Both the position numbers and the translations under genes were made by a program. Positions 29,043 to 36,606 of a stretch of 64,000 nt of DNA are shown here, piece by piece; the first letter of the stretch is position 1; every line of letters begins with the position of its first letter. The stretch is taken from assembly GCF_007827365.1 (NCBI RefSeq), contig NZ_VISI01000002.1:2547001-2611000 (forward strand), read 5' to 3'. The notes beneath the pieces are model-generated. The model made no database searches and was not told the origin of the DNA. It saw nothing but the letters and a program-made list of their open reading frames with translations. The stretch is from Olleya sp. Hel_I_94. GTDB lineage: Bacteria; Bacteroidota; Bacteroidia; Flavobacteriales; Flavobacteriaceae.

Positions 29043-29636
29043 ATGAAAAAACTCTTTACACTACTAATAACATCTCTTATTTTATCGTCATGTACAGATG
29101 CAAATAATGGTTTAACTAAAGCATTAGCTTTACAAAACATTAAAGCTTGCGATGCAGAAAATCCAGTGGAATTTATAAAAGGAATTTATGTTGGTAAAAT
29201 GACCTATCAAAATGCAGGAACAAGTCTAGCAGAGTTAGTTTACATTAAAAAATTAGCAAAATCTGGGATTGTAGTCTTGGATTCATTATCCTCTAGCAAT
29301 CAACAAATGTCAGATCATATCAGGATAAATACCGTTTATAATGTTTCCATTAAACCAGAATATAAAAAGCATATTACCAAACAGAAGGACAATATTGCTT
29401 ATGTTAGATTAGTCTCTAGAGAAGTACAAGAAGTAACATCTATTACATTAAAAAACGATGTTAGAGCAGATGTGATGGCAACTTTTAAAAAGATAAAAAC
29501 ACCATTTTATGACATTCAATTTGATCAATCAACCAGGTTAAAAACAAGACAAGATGTGTTTACAGAAGTCATTGGTTTTAATAAGTCAAATAAAGATGGT
29601 TGGACAAGTTGCTTTTTAAAAGAAAACAAACAGTAA
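29043..29636 (+). CDS. Lipoprotein, unknown function
   Basis: 197 residues with a clear lipoprotein signal (SLILSSC, Cys17). The mature part has no recognised domain. Visible features are two further cysteines (KACDAEN near the start and WTSCFLKEN at the C-terminus) that could pair, and a lysine-rich middle. It lies upstream of another small envelope protein and the two-component genes on the same strand. A shared envelope-stress role is possible but not shown. Confidence 0.65.
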   Translation: MKKLFTLLITSLILSSCTDANNGLTKALALQNIKACDAENPVEFIKGIYVGKMTYQNAGTSLAELVYIKKLAKSGIVVLDSLSSSNQQMSDHIRINTVYNVSIKPEYKKHITKQKDNIAYVRLVSREVQEVTSITLKNDVRADVMATFKKIKTPFYDIQFDQSTRLKTRQDVFTEVIGFNKSNKDGWTSCFLKENKQ

Positions 29637-29700
29637 TAAAATATATTAAAAAGTAAAATACTAACTTAGTAATCTAGCTATTAATTTAAACCACCAACCA

Positions 29701-30249
29701 ATGAAAAATTTAACATCAAAGTCATTACTAATCATTTGTTTAGTACTAGGGTTTTTACTCTTTCAAGAGTGTCAAAAAAACAACGATTCTTACAAAGAAC
29801 CAACAGGTTTAATCTCATTAAAAAAAGCAGAAATGTATGAGAAAAACTATCTTGAAAACCAATATAAATTTATAAACGAAAAATTAAATCAGCCATTAGT
29901 GGATACCATAGAAGGTGTCGACATGCAGGATAGTGATTATATTAAAGACTCTAGAGCGATTCGTTTTAGTCTTGAAGAATTAGAAAACTACATAAAATAC
30001 GTTAAAGCTTATACTGATAAAGAATATGCAAAAGACGAAATTAGTTTAAGAGTATATTTTGGAGCCAAAAATGTAAAATTTGAAAAAGACAAGGATAGCG
30101 TCATGCGCTCCACCTTATTTTTTATTCCAACGGTTAAAGAAGTTACTAGAAACACTGAAGCTCCACATCAAAACATTAACCAGTTAAACCCACTTAACTA
30201 TGGTAGTGCAGGAGATCCTGATAGTATAGAATATAAAACTAAAGGATAA
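29701..30249 (+). CDS. Membrane-anchored protein, unknown function
   Basis: 182 residues. There is one N-terminal hydrophobic segment (residues 8-22) followed by a lone Cys in FQECQ, which is not a standard lipobox, so either a membrane anchor or an atypical lipoprotein is possible. The soluble part is charged and mixed alpha/beta (ISLRVYFGAKNVKFE, STLFFIPTVKEV). No family is recognised. It lies 8 bases before the next membrane-protein gene, and the run continues with overlapping starts into the histidine kinase and regulator, so it is probably co-expressed with them. Confidence 0.62.
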   Translation: MKNLTSKSLLIICLVLGFLLFQECQKNNDSYKEPTGLISLKKAEMYEKNYLENQYKFINEKLNQPLVDTIEGVDMQDSDYIKDSRAIRFSLEELENYIKYVKAYTDKEYAKDEISLRVYFGAKNVKFEKDKDSVMRSTLFFIPTVKEVTRNTEAPHQNINQLNPLNYGSAGDPDSIEYKTKG

Positions 30250-30257
30250 TCTAAATT

Positions 30258-30884
30258 ATGCTTAGCCAAGATATTATATTAAGATTAATAATGTGGTTAC
30301 CACAAATTGCAGCTTTTGTATTTGCAATTGTAATGTGGCCAAAGTATAAAAATACTACACAGCGCAATTTTATATACTTCTTAGGTTTTGTGTTGGTTAT
30401 TGAGTGTTTTGGCTACTTATTACCTATTTTATATGGTGTTAAAAGTGGCTATGTATATAATGTTTATACTATATTATCCGGATTGTTTTTACTTACTTGG
30501 TTTAAGTCCATATTACAAACAAAAAAACTGGTCATCGTCTTTATTTTTGTATTCATTACATCAATTGGTTATTCTCTTTTTTTTCAAGCGTTTGGTGTAT
30601 TATGGAAAATCCCCTTAGTCGTTTTAGCAATTGCAATACTAATTTGTAGCACAGTATTTTTTTCTGATTTATTAACCAAAAATGAGGTCGTCAATTTTAA
30701 AACCGACCAAAAATTTTGGATTGTTACAGGGTGTTTAGTCTTTTATATTGGCTATTTACCATTAGTATTGTTGCAAAAATATTTTGGATTGTCAGGTATT
30801 TACTATCGTATTCCTATCACGATTAACATCATTATAATGTTTGGATTTATAATAAAAAGCTTTTTATGTCTGAAAAAGAATTAA
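30258..30884 (+). CDS. Polytopic membrane protein upstream of the LytS-type kinase
   Basis: 208 residues with about six transmembrane helices evenly spaced from residue 8 to the C-terminus, short loops and no enzymatic motif. Its last 19 bases overlap the histidine kinase gene, which has only one membrane helix and no sensor domain of its own. I infer this protein may be the sensing or partner subunit for that kinase. The family is unrecognised. Confidence 0.65.
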   Translation: MLSQDIILRLIMWLPQIAAFVFAIVMWPKYKNTTQRNFIYFLGFVLVIECFGYLLPILYGVKSGYVYNVYTILSGLFLLTWFKSILQTKKLVIVFIFVFITSIGYSLFFQAFGVLWKIPLVVLAIAILICSTVFFSDLLTKNEVVNFKTDQKFWIVTGCLVFYIGYLPLVLLQKYFGLSGIYYRIPITINIIIMFGFIIKSFLCLKKN

Positions 30885-31678
30885 TTTTCATAGCATTATT
30901 TTCAGTTGCTTTATTGGTGGTTTTATCACTAATATTTCTGTTTATGACGTTCAGCAATCGTAAAAACAAACTCATTCAAGAACAATTAGAAACTAAATTA
31001 AATAATCAAAAACGTCAACACGAGCTGGAACTTAATGCGCTTAGAGCACAAATGAATCCACATTTTGTGCACAATTCGCTTAACGCCATTCAATATTATA
31101 TTCAGCTAAACGAAGTTGAAAAAAGTGAAGATTACCTATCTAAATTTTCAAAATTAATGCGACAATTTTTTGAGTATTCTCGAAAAGAACGCATTTCGGT
31201 TGAACACGAAATTTCGTTATTAAAAAATTATTTAGATATAGAAAAGCTTCGTTTTGAAGACGATTTTGACTTTCAATTAAATATAGATAATGCATTGGAT
31301 ACACAAGATTTATTTTTGCCTCCAATGATTTTACAACCTATTGTAGAAAACGCCATTAACCATGGTATCTTTCATAAAAAAGGAAAAGGAGAAGTTGTTA
31401 TTGACTTTGTAAGTATCAATGATTATAGTTTTAAAGTTGAAATTACAGATGACGGAATAGGTATTAATAAGTCTAAACTTATGAATGCTAAAAAGAAGCA
31501 AACGCATACAGAACATTCTAGTTTTGTGTTAGAAGAGCGTTTGGCTTTATTAAAAGTAAGTAAACATTGGGATGTCGCGTTTACAATTCAGGATCGTGCA
31601 GATACATCCGATAAAACAGGAACCAAAGTCACCTTGATTTTTAAGGAAGGCTTAAATAAAGACGATTATGACCATTAA
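30866..31678 (+). CDS. LytS-type sensor histidine kinase
   Basis: 270 residues. One transmembrane helix (about 7-29) and a coiled-coil linker (33-60) precede the His_kinase (LytS-like) motif QMNPHFVHNSLNAIQ, with phospho-acceptor His66 in NPHF. An HATPase domain follows, with N box PIVENAINHGIFHK, G1 ITDDGIGINKSK and G2 TGTKVTLIF. It lacks an extracytoplasmic sensor domain, so it probably depends on the overlapping upstream membrane protein. The regulator gene overlaps its end by 11 bases. Confidence 0.9.
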   Translation: MSEKELIFIALFSVALLVVLSLIFLFMTFSNRKNKLIQEQLETKLNNQKRQHELELNALRAQMNPHFVHNSLNAIQYYIQLNEVEKSEDYLSKFSKLMRQFFEYSRKERISVEHEISLLKNYLDIEKLRFEDDFDFQLNIDNALDTQDLFLPPMILQPIVENAINHGIFHKKGKGEVVIDFVSINDYSFKVEITDDGIGINKSKLMNAKKKQTHTEHSSFVLEERLALLKVSKHWDVAFTIQDRADTSDKTGTKVTLIFKEGLNKDDYDH

Positions 31679-32411
31679 AACCATATTAATAGACGATGAG
31701 CGTAAAGCGTTAGCTATTTTAAAAAATAAGCTACAACGTTTATGTCCTAATGTTAAAATAATAGCAGAAAGCCAAAGCCCAAAAGAAGGGATTGAATTAA
31801 TTAAAAGCCTAAAACCAGACTTGGTGTTTTTAGATATTGCAATGCCAGAATTAAGTGGGTTTGATGTGTTAAAGCAATTTGAAAATCCTGATTTTGAAAT
31901 CATTTTTGCAACAGCTTTTGATAATTATGCTATTGAGGCTATAAAACATTGTGCAATTGGTTACTTAGTTAAACCTGTAGATAATAAAGACCTGGTAGAA
32001 GCTGTGGCTAATGCCGAAAAAAATATTGGTGATAAATCTGCGCTTCAAAAAAACAAACAGTTAATTGAAAACTTAGGTGTACAAACGTTTCAAAAAAAGA
32101 AAATTATAATTCCGTCTGTGGAAGGCTTAGAGTTTATTAAAATTGAAAACATTGTGCATTGCGAAGGCGAAGCGGGTTATACTAAAATTCATTTAAAAGA
32201 GGGTAAACCATTATTAAGCTCCAATAGTATTGGGCATTTTAATAAGTTATTAGAAAATAGTGACTTTTACTTAGTGCATAAATCACATTTAATAAACTTA
32301 AGTTATATAGAAAAATACCTGAATGAAGGTTATGTAATCTTGACCGGAAATGCAAAAATTCCTGTCTCGCGTAATCGCAGACAGGAATTTTTAGATCAAC
32401 TTAAAAGCTGA
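31668..32411 (+). CDS. LytTR-family response regulator
   Basis: 247 residues. The REC domain is at 1-120 with acidic pair ILIDDE, phospho-acceptor Asp56 in LVFLDIAMPE, and conserved K in YLVKPVD. The C-terminal LytTR DNA-binding domain is about 145-245 (IENIVHCEGEAGYTKIHL, LVHKSHLINLSYI, IPVSRNRRQEF). It is partner of the kinase it overlaps by 11 bases. Its final codons contain a perfect 13-bp inverted repeat (32354-32392) that looks like a terminator built into the coding sequence. The convergent next gene ends only 4 bases away. Confidence 0.93.
   Translation: MTIKTILIDDERKALAILKNKLQRLCPNVKIIAESQSPKEGIELIKSLKPDLVFLDIAMPELSGFDVLKQFENPDFEIIFATAFDNYAIEAIKHCAIGYLVKPVDNKDLVEAVANAEKNIGDKSALQKNKQLIENLGVQTFQKKKIIIPSVEGLEFIKIENIVHCEGEAGYTKIHLKEGKPLLSSNSIGHFNKLLENSDFYLVHKSHLINLSYIEKYLNEGYVILTGNAKIPVSRNRRQEFLDQLKS
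32354..32392. terminator. Bidirectional terminator embedded in the LytTR coding sequence
   Basis: AAAAATTCCTGTC and GACAGGAATTTTT are exact inverse complements around a 13-base loop, with five A and five T at the ends. The repeat encodes the conserved IPVSRNRRQEF tail. With only 4 bases between the two convergent stop codons, it is the only terminator-like structure available to either gene. Confidence 0.6.
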
Positions 32412-32415
32412 TATG

Positions 32416-32805
32416 TTACTGTACAGTTAACGTGTACTGTGGTGTTTTATTTAATGGGCAAAAGTATGTGTATTCTCCTTTTGCTAATGTTGTTGCGCTA
32501 GACGTTTGTGTTTCTCCATCCTTAACAACACTAGTTACGTAAGCAGTTTTAATGTGGTTTTCTGGGTTAGAAGCATCAGCACCTTTTTTTATTAGTACAA
32601 ATCCAACATCTGTTCCAACAGCATTATTTGCTATTTCAAAAATATAAGTACCTTCACTTATAGTTAATCCTTTTTGGGTAAACTCACCTGTAGTTTGCTC
32701 TAATGCTACTGTTTTTATAGCATCATGTTTCATCATTTTGTCTTGTGCATTAACAGATACTAAAAGTGTTAATGTCATTACTAAAGTTGCGATTAATTTT
32801 TTCAT
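32416..32805 (-). CDS. Secreted cupredoxin-like protein with incomplete copper site
   Basis: 129 residues with a signal peptide ending near residue 20 (VNAQ). The mature domain has the beta-strand spacing of a cupredoxin-1-like fold (GLTISEGTYIFEIANN, KGEYTYFCPLNKT). Cys116 of the usual Cys-(x)n-His-(x)n-Met copper loop is present, but no His or Met follows it. The upstream ligand position that is normally His appears to be part of DVGFV. Metal binding is therefore doubtful. It lies 28 bases after the AhpD-like gene on the same strand, so it may be the last gene of that small operon. Confidence 0.7.
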   Translation of the reverse strand: MKKLIATLVMTLTLLVSVNAQDKMMKHDAIKTVALEQTTGEFTQKGLTISEGTYIFEIANNAVGTDVGFVLIKKGADASNPENHIKTAYVTSVVKDGETQTSSATTLAKGEYTYFCPLNKTPQYTLTVQ

Positions 32806-32833
32806 TGTTATTTATTTTTAAGGTTATAATTAA

Positions 32834-33382
32834 TTAAGATATTACTGTTTCTAATGGTTGTGCTACTGGAAAATCTACAGGGACTTGTGTTGTATTATGG
32901 ATGTAGTTAGAGATTGTTTTATCACCAACTAAAGCAATAACATCAATTAAGTTTCCGTGGTTATAACCAGCGTCTAAAAAGTTGTTTAAAATTGTAGCGT
33001 CTGTTTTTCCTCTGGTTTCTGTAATGTTTTTAGCTAAAGCAGCTAAAGCATTAAACTTAGTGTCAAAAGAGGCTTTTCCTGCTCTTAATTCTAAAATTTG
33101 GTCGTCTGTAAAACCATTCATTTTACCAATTGCAGTGTGTGCAGATAAACAGTAAATACAGCTGTTTACTTCACTTACAGCAAGATTTACTACTTCTTTT
33201 TCTTTAGCTTTTAAAGAGGTCTTTGCATTTGCAAAATTCAAGTAGTTTTCTAAAGCAGTTTCGCTATTAGCATACGTTGCATATAAATTTGGTACAAATC
33301 CTACAGCTTTTTCTAATTGGTCAAAAATAGCTTGATTGGTTGCATTTACTTCGTCTCTTTTAAGTGCTTTAATAGGTGTCAT
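32834..33382 (-). CDS. AhpD-like carboxymuconolactone decarboxylase family protein
   Basis: 182 residues. It has the AhpD-type redox site CIYCLSAH: Cys75 and Cys78, with His82 four residues later. This is the pattern of alkylhydroperoxidase-like members rather than of the true lactone decarboxylase. It probably reduces peroxides or protects thiols. It lies 27 bases downstream of a 55-residue Cys/His protein gene and upstream of the cupredoxin-like gene. An AraC-family regulator encoded just beyond may control the group (inference). Confidence 0.87.
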   Translation of the reverse strand: MTPIKALKRDEVNATNQAIFDQLEKAVGFVPNLYATYANSETALENYLNFANAKTSLKAKEKEVVNLAVSEVNSCIYCLSAHTAIGKMNGFTDDQILELRAGKASFDTKFNALAALAKNITETRGKTDATILNNFLDAGYNHGNLIDVIALVGDKTISNYIHNTTQVPVDFPVAQPLETVIS

Positions 33383-33408
33383 AATCTTATGTTTTTAATG
33401 TTGTGTTT

Positions 33409-33576
33409 TTATATAATTGAATTGTCAATAATTCCTTTGTTAATTTCTGCATCACAATAGTAATCGTGTAATTGTTTATGCTCACAATGTTCTTGTGGAT
33501 TGATAGATTTGGTTAGCTTTCTTTTTGCTTTTGTAAAGATTTCAATTAAATTGAATATAGATATGGTCGTTTTCAT
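33409..33576 (-). CDS. Small Cys/His-rich protein (55 aa), unknown function
   Basis: A short frame with ATG at 33576 and TAA at 33409, good codon use for this genome, basic N-terminal half and the cluster PQEHCEHKQLHDYYCDAE. That cluster contains two Cys and three His within about 13 residues, suggestive of metal or heme binding. It lies 27 bases before the AhpD-like gene and below a candidate promoter (33602-33609), so it probably opens that operon. It is short enough to be missed by routine gene calling. Function unknown. Confidence 0.6.
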   Translation of the reverse strand: MKTTISIFNLIEIFTKAKRKLTKSINPQEHCEHKQLHDYYCDAEINKGIIDNSII

Positions 33577-33601
33577 AATGCTGTTGTTTTTATATTACAG
33601 T

Positions 33602-33609
33602 GCAAAGAT
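33602..33609 (-). promoter_or_regulatory. -7-like box CAtcTTTG for the small protein/AhpD operon
   Basis: Read on the minus strand the box is CATCTTTG followed by CACTG, one mismatch from TAnnTTTG, about 26 bases before the ATG at 33576. Confidence 0.35.
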
Positions 33610-33709
33610 GCGACGCGAAAGCGGGTTTTAAAACGACGATATTACCTGAGTGGTTGTCGATTTTTCCCAAATTGTATTTTTGTGAAGAAATAAAGGCCTT
33701 AAATGTGGT

Positions 33710-34537
33710 TTATAAACCTTTTTTAAAGTCCGAAAGGGTAATTCTGGTTTGTTTTTTAAACAATCGGCTTAAGTGTGAAGCATCCTCAAAACCAATATCG
33801 TAAGCAATTTGCTTGGCAGTTTTGTCAGTATACATTAATTGACGTTTGGTTTCTAATACTAAACGCTCATGTATAATCTTTAAAGGGCTTTGTCCTGATT
33901 TAGCAAAGCTATTGGATAACGTTTTTGGAGACTTAAATAATTTTTCTGCGTAAAAACTAACTTGATGAGCTTCTTTAAAATGGGTTTCTACTAATAAGTT
34001 ATACTGTCTTAATGTTTCGTCAGTAGCTTTATTAAGTGGCGTAGATGGTGTTTCGTTTTTAAGTAAACGTGTGGTCTTTATTATAAATCGTGCTAATAAC
34101 ATTCTAAGCATTTCGGCCTGAATAGTATCTTCCGTTTCAATTTCATCTAAAAACATATCATGAAGCACATTAAATTTGTGTTGCTCATTTTCGTTTAAAG
34201 AAATCACCGGAATAGTATCATTCCCAAAAAATAAAACACCAGCACAACCCACCTCTTTGTCATGGTCTTTTATGCAATAAAACTCTTGGTTAAATTGATA
34301 GACTACGCTATCGTCCCCATCAATGTATTTAAAATTTTGGATAGGTGTTAAGGATAATATTTGATGCGGTTTTAAAACCAAAGGGACGCCATCCACTTCT
34401 GCGGTAATGGTATTGCTACCCGTAAGAATAAAGGTGTAAAGCCCAATTTGCTTTGCGGTTGTAAACTGTTTTAAAAGACTTTGGTCAGAGATTTTTAATG
34501 TTCCGTTAGTGGAAAACTCTGTAAATGTTTTTAGCAT
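33710..34537 (-). CDS. AraC-family transcriptional regulator
   Basis: 275 residues. The N-terminal half has cupin-like strands (DGVPLVLKPHQILSLTP). The C-terminal part, about 180-275, is a two-helix-turn-helix AraC domain: VSFYAEKLFKSPKTLSNSF, then TAKQIAYDIGFEDASHLSRLFKKQ and LSDFKK. The effector is unknown. It lies upstream of and on the same strand as the Cys/His-protein/AhpD/cupredoxin group, which is its most obvious target. Confidence 0.9.
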   Translation of the reverse strand: MLKTFTEFSTNGTLKISDQSLLKQFTTAKQIGLYTFILTGSNTITAEVDGVPLVLKPHQILSLTPIQNFKYIDGDDSVVYQFNQEFYCIKDHDKEVGCAGVLFFGNDTIPVISLNENEQHKFNVLHDMFLDEIETEDTIQAEMLRMLLARFIIKTTRLLKNETPSTPLNKATDETLRQYNLLVETHFKEAHQVSFYAEKLFKSPKTLSNSFAKSGQSPLKIIHERLVLETKRQLMYTDKTAKQIAYDIGFEDASHLSRLFKKQTRITLSDFKKGL

Positions 34538-34573
34538 AAGTATATAGTCTGATAAAGTAAGGCTACATTACAT

Positions 34574-35479
34574 TTAAAAATAAATTTCTTGAGCCAATCT
34601 AAACGTATTTGCATGTGCCTCTACAATGGTTTTAATGTCAGGACTGTAACCACCACCCATGCTGCACATAACTGGGATGTTGTTAGTTTTACAGGTTTCT
34701 AAAACAAATTGATCACGTGCTTTACAGCCTGTCACGGTTAGTCCTAATTTGCCTAGTTTGTCTGTAGCAATCACGTCTACACCGCATAAATAATAAATAA
34801 AGTCGGGTTGGAAGTCTTTAATTAGTTTGGGTAATGTGTTATGTAAAATGGAAAGATATTCGGTGTCTCCAACATTATTTTCTAAAGCAATGTCTAAATC
34901 GCTTTGTTCTTTTTTAAAGGGATAATTATGTTTTCCGTGCATAGAAAAAGTAAACACCGAAGGATCATCCTTAAATATTTGGGCAGTCCCGTTACCTTGA
35001 TGTACGTCCAGATCTACGATTAAAACACGTTTTGCTAATCCTTTTTTCTGAAGAAATCGAGCGCCAATGGCTTGATCATTTAACATGCAAAAGGCTTCGC
35101 CACGATTAGTATAGGCATGATGTGTTCCGCCAGCAATATTCATAGCAATGCCATGTTTTATAGCATATTTACTTGCTTTTATCGTACCGTCTGCAATCAC
35201 AATTTCACGTTCAATTAAAACCTCACTCAACGGAAACCCAATTTTACGCGCCGCACGCTGATCCAATGTAATATTAAGCAAGTCGTAAAAATATTCGGGA
35301 TCATGTACTGCCAGTATTGGTGCTTCGTTTAGCATTCTATTGGGTTCAAAAAAATTAGCCTCGGTACAAGTGCCTTCGTGTTTTAATTGTGCAGGAAGCA
35401 ACTCATATTTTAGCATCGGAAACCGATGTCCCTCAGGTAATGGATGACAGTAAATAGGATGATAAGCTATTTTAAGCAT
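34574..35479 (-). CDS. Histone deacetylase-family amidohydrolase
   Basis: 301-residue class of arginase/deacetylase-fold zinc enzymes that hydrolyse acetyl or acyl amides (polyamines, acetylated proteins or acetoin-type compounds). The catalytic His pair is in GGTHHAY. The zinc ligands are in DLDVHQGNGT (Asp and His) and in the Asp of ATDKLG, and the transition-state Tyr is in GGGYSPD. All active-site residues are present, so the enzyme should be active. The substrate cannot be read from the sequence. It lies 36 bases upstream of the AraC gene on the same strand. Confidence 0.9.
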   Translation of the reverse strand: MLKIAYHPIYCHPLPEGHRFPMLKYELLPAQLKHEGTCTEANFFEPNRMLNEAPILAVHDPEYFYDLLNITLDQRAARKIGFPLSEVLIEREIVIADGTIKASKYAIKHGIAMNIAGGTHHAYTNRGEAFCMLNDQAIGARFLQKKGLAKRVLIVDLDVHQGNGTAQIFKDDPSVFTFSMHGKHNYPFKKEQSDLDIALENNVGDTEYLSILHNTLPKLIKDFQPDFIYYLCGVDVIATDKLGKLGLTVTGCKARDQFVLETCKTNNIPVMCSMGGGYSPDIKTIVEAHANTFRLAQEIYF

Positions 35480-35580
35480 AAGTAAATTGACAGTTTAAGT
35501 TTTAAATTTAGGGTTTAGTAGGTTCAAAAAAAAATTAACTGCGTTTTTAAAATTTAGTATCTTCTTAACAACTTATCGTA

Positions 35581-35588
35581 TACCTTTG
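35581..35588 (+). promoter_or_regulatory. -7 promoter box TAccTTTG for 35610-35954
   Basis: Exact TAnnTTTG followed by TAC. An in-frame TTG at 35586 lies inside the box, which argues for the ATG at 35610 as start. Confidence 0.5.
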
Positions 35589-35609
35589 TACTTTAAATTA
35601 AAGTATAAC

Positions 35610-35954
35610 ATGGCAAGATTTAGCGTTTTAGTTATTTCTCTTTTAATAGGGTGGTCTACCTTCTTCACTTCTGAAGTTGAGGTCGCTGCTGTCGTGCAAA
35701 ATACTTTTCCACAACATACAGTGCAAGCTAGTGCAGCCTTAAATTCTCAAGGTATAATTGTAAATTCTCAAATTGATCTTACAGTTAATGTACAGGCAGA
35801 AGACAGCATTACTTTTTTTAAGCAATTCGCTTTTGTAAATGCGGTTAGTAGGGAGCAGCAAGAAAATGTCTTGGTGTATCAAAAAACTAACACATCTATT
35901 GACGTTGGATTGTCCAAAACACAGATTATTTACCCTTTTCATTGGTTTACATAA
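35610..35954 (+). CDS. Small exported protein, unknown function
   Basis: 114 residues with an N-terminal hydrophobic segment (about 5-18, SVLVISLLIGW) that may be a signal peptide, and a beta-rich remainder ending YPFHWFT. No family is recognised. I place the start at ATG 35610, 21 bases after the promoter box. It stands alone, divergent from the deacetylase gene. Confidence 0.6.
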   Translation: MARFSVLVISLLIGWSTFFTSEVEVAAVVQNTFPQHTVQASAALNSQGIIVNSQIDLTVNVQAEDSITFFKQFAFVNAVSREQQENVLVYQKTNTSIDVGLSKTQIIYPFHWFT

Positions 35955-36047
35955 GTACAATACGTTTTTATTAACTATTGCAACGCTTGTCTTTTAAGTA
36001 AAGATAATGTGTTGATTTCTTATACATTAAATCAAAATATTAAAACA

Positions 36048-36548
36048 ATGAAAATTTCATTCTCATTACTAGCTATACTAGTAACATTAAGCGTATTTGT
36101 GCCTTTTTTTATATTCATCTTTAAAGGATTAAATAATACTACAAAAACAAAACATAAAGCAGAAAATCTATTAAAACCAAATGGGTTTAAGTACAAATTA
36201 AAAGAGGTTTGGAACAATAAATTTATCGGTTTAACCGAAGATAAAAAAGTACTATCCTATATTGCTTTTAAGCCAAACGAAAACCAAGTGTATAATTTAG
36301 AGCTTTCTGAAATCAAGTCATGCGAAGTCATTTCTGATTACAAAAAAGATATAGATAAAGTCACACGATTAAAGCATTTAGATTTAAAAATCTGGTTTTA
36401 TACACCTAATAAAGAGGCTGTGGTTATTAGCTTTTTTGATACAGACGAAGCCTTTACAGAAGATTATGAAGCACGTAGAATAGAAAACTGGAAAGACATT
36501 ATTGATAATAACTTAAAGGTTACAGTCAAAGCTAAAATGGCGTCTTAA
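36048..36548 (+). CDS. Single-pass membrane protein, unknown function
   Basis: 166 residues with one N-terminal transmembrane helix (about 4-26) and a soluble domain after about residue 40. The soluble domain has alternating beta strands (FIGLTEDKKVLSYIAF, LKIWFYTPNKEAVVISFF) and a C-terminal helix (RRIENWKDIIDNNLK). I choose ATG 36048 rather than the GTG at 36009 because it gives a normal membrane anchor without extra polar residues. It ends just before a bidirectional terminator shared with tex. Confidence 0.65.
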   Translation: MKISFSLLAILVTLSVFVPFFIFIFKGLNNTTKTKHKAENLLKPNGFKYKLKEVWNNKFIGLTEDKKVLSYIAFKPNENQVYNLELSEIKSCEVISDYKKDIDKVTRLKHLDLKIWFYTPNKEAVVISFFDTDEAFTEDYEARRIENWKDIIDNNLKVTVKAKMAS

Positions 36549-36568
36549 CGTATTGCATTAGTTTTATT

Positions 36569-36606
36569 AAAAGCATCAATCTATAAGTTATATTGATGCT
36601 TTTTTT
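36569..36606. terminator. Bidirectional terminator between 36048-36548 and tex
   Basis: AAAAGCATCAAT / ATTGATGCTTTTTT, with a loop of about 11 bases, between convergent genes. Confidence 0.8.

Noticed and set aside
33600..33803. Plus-strand ORF opposite the end of the AraC gene
   Set aside because: It begins in the spacer but largely overlaps the well-supported AraC gene on the other strand, and has no family features.
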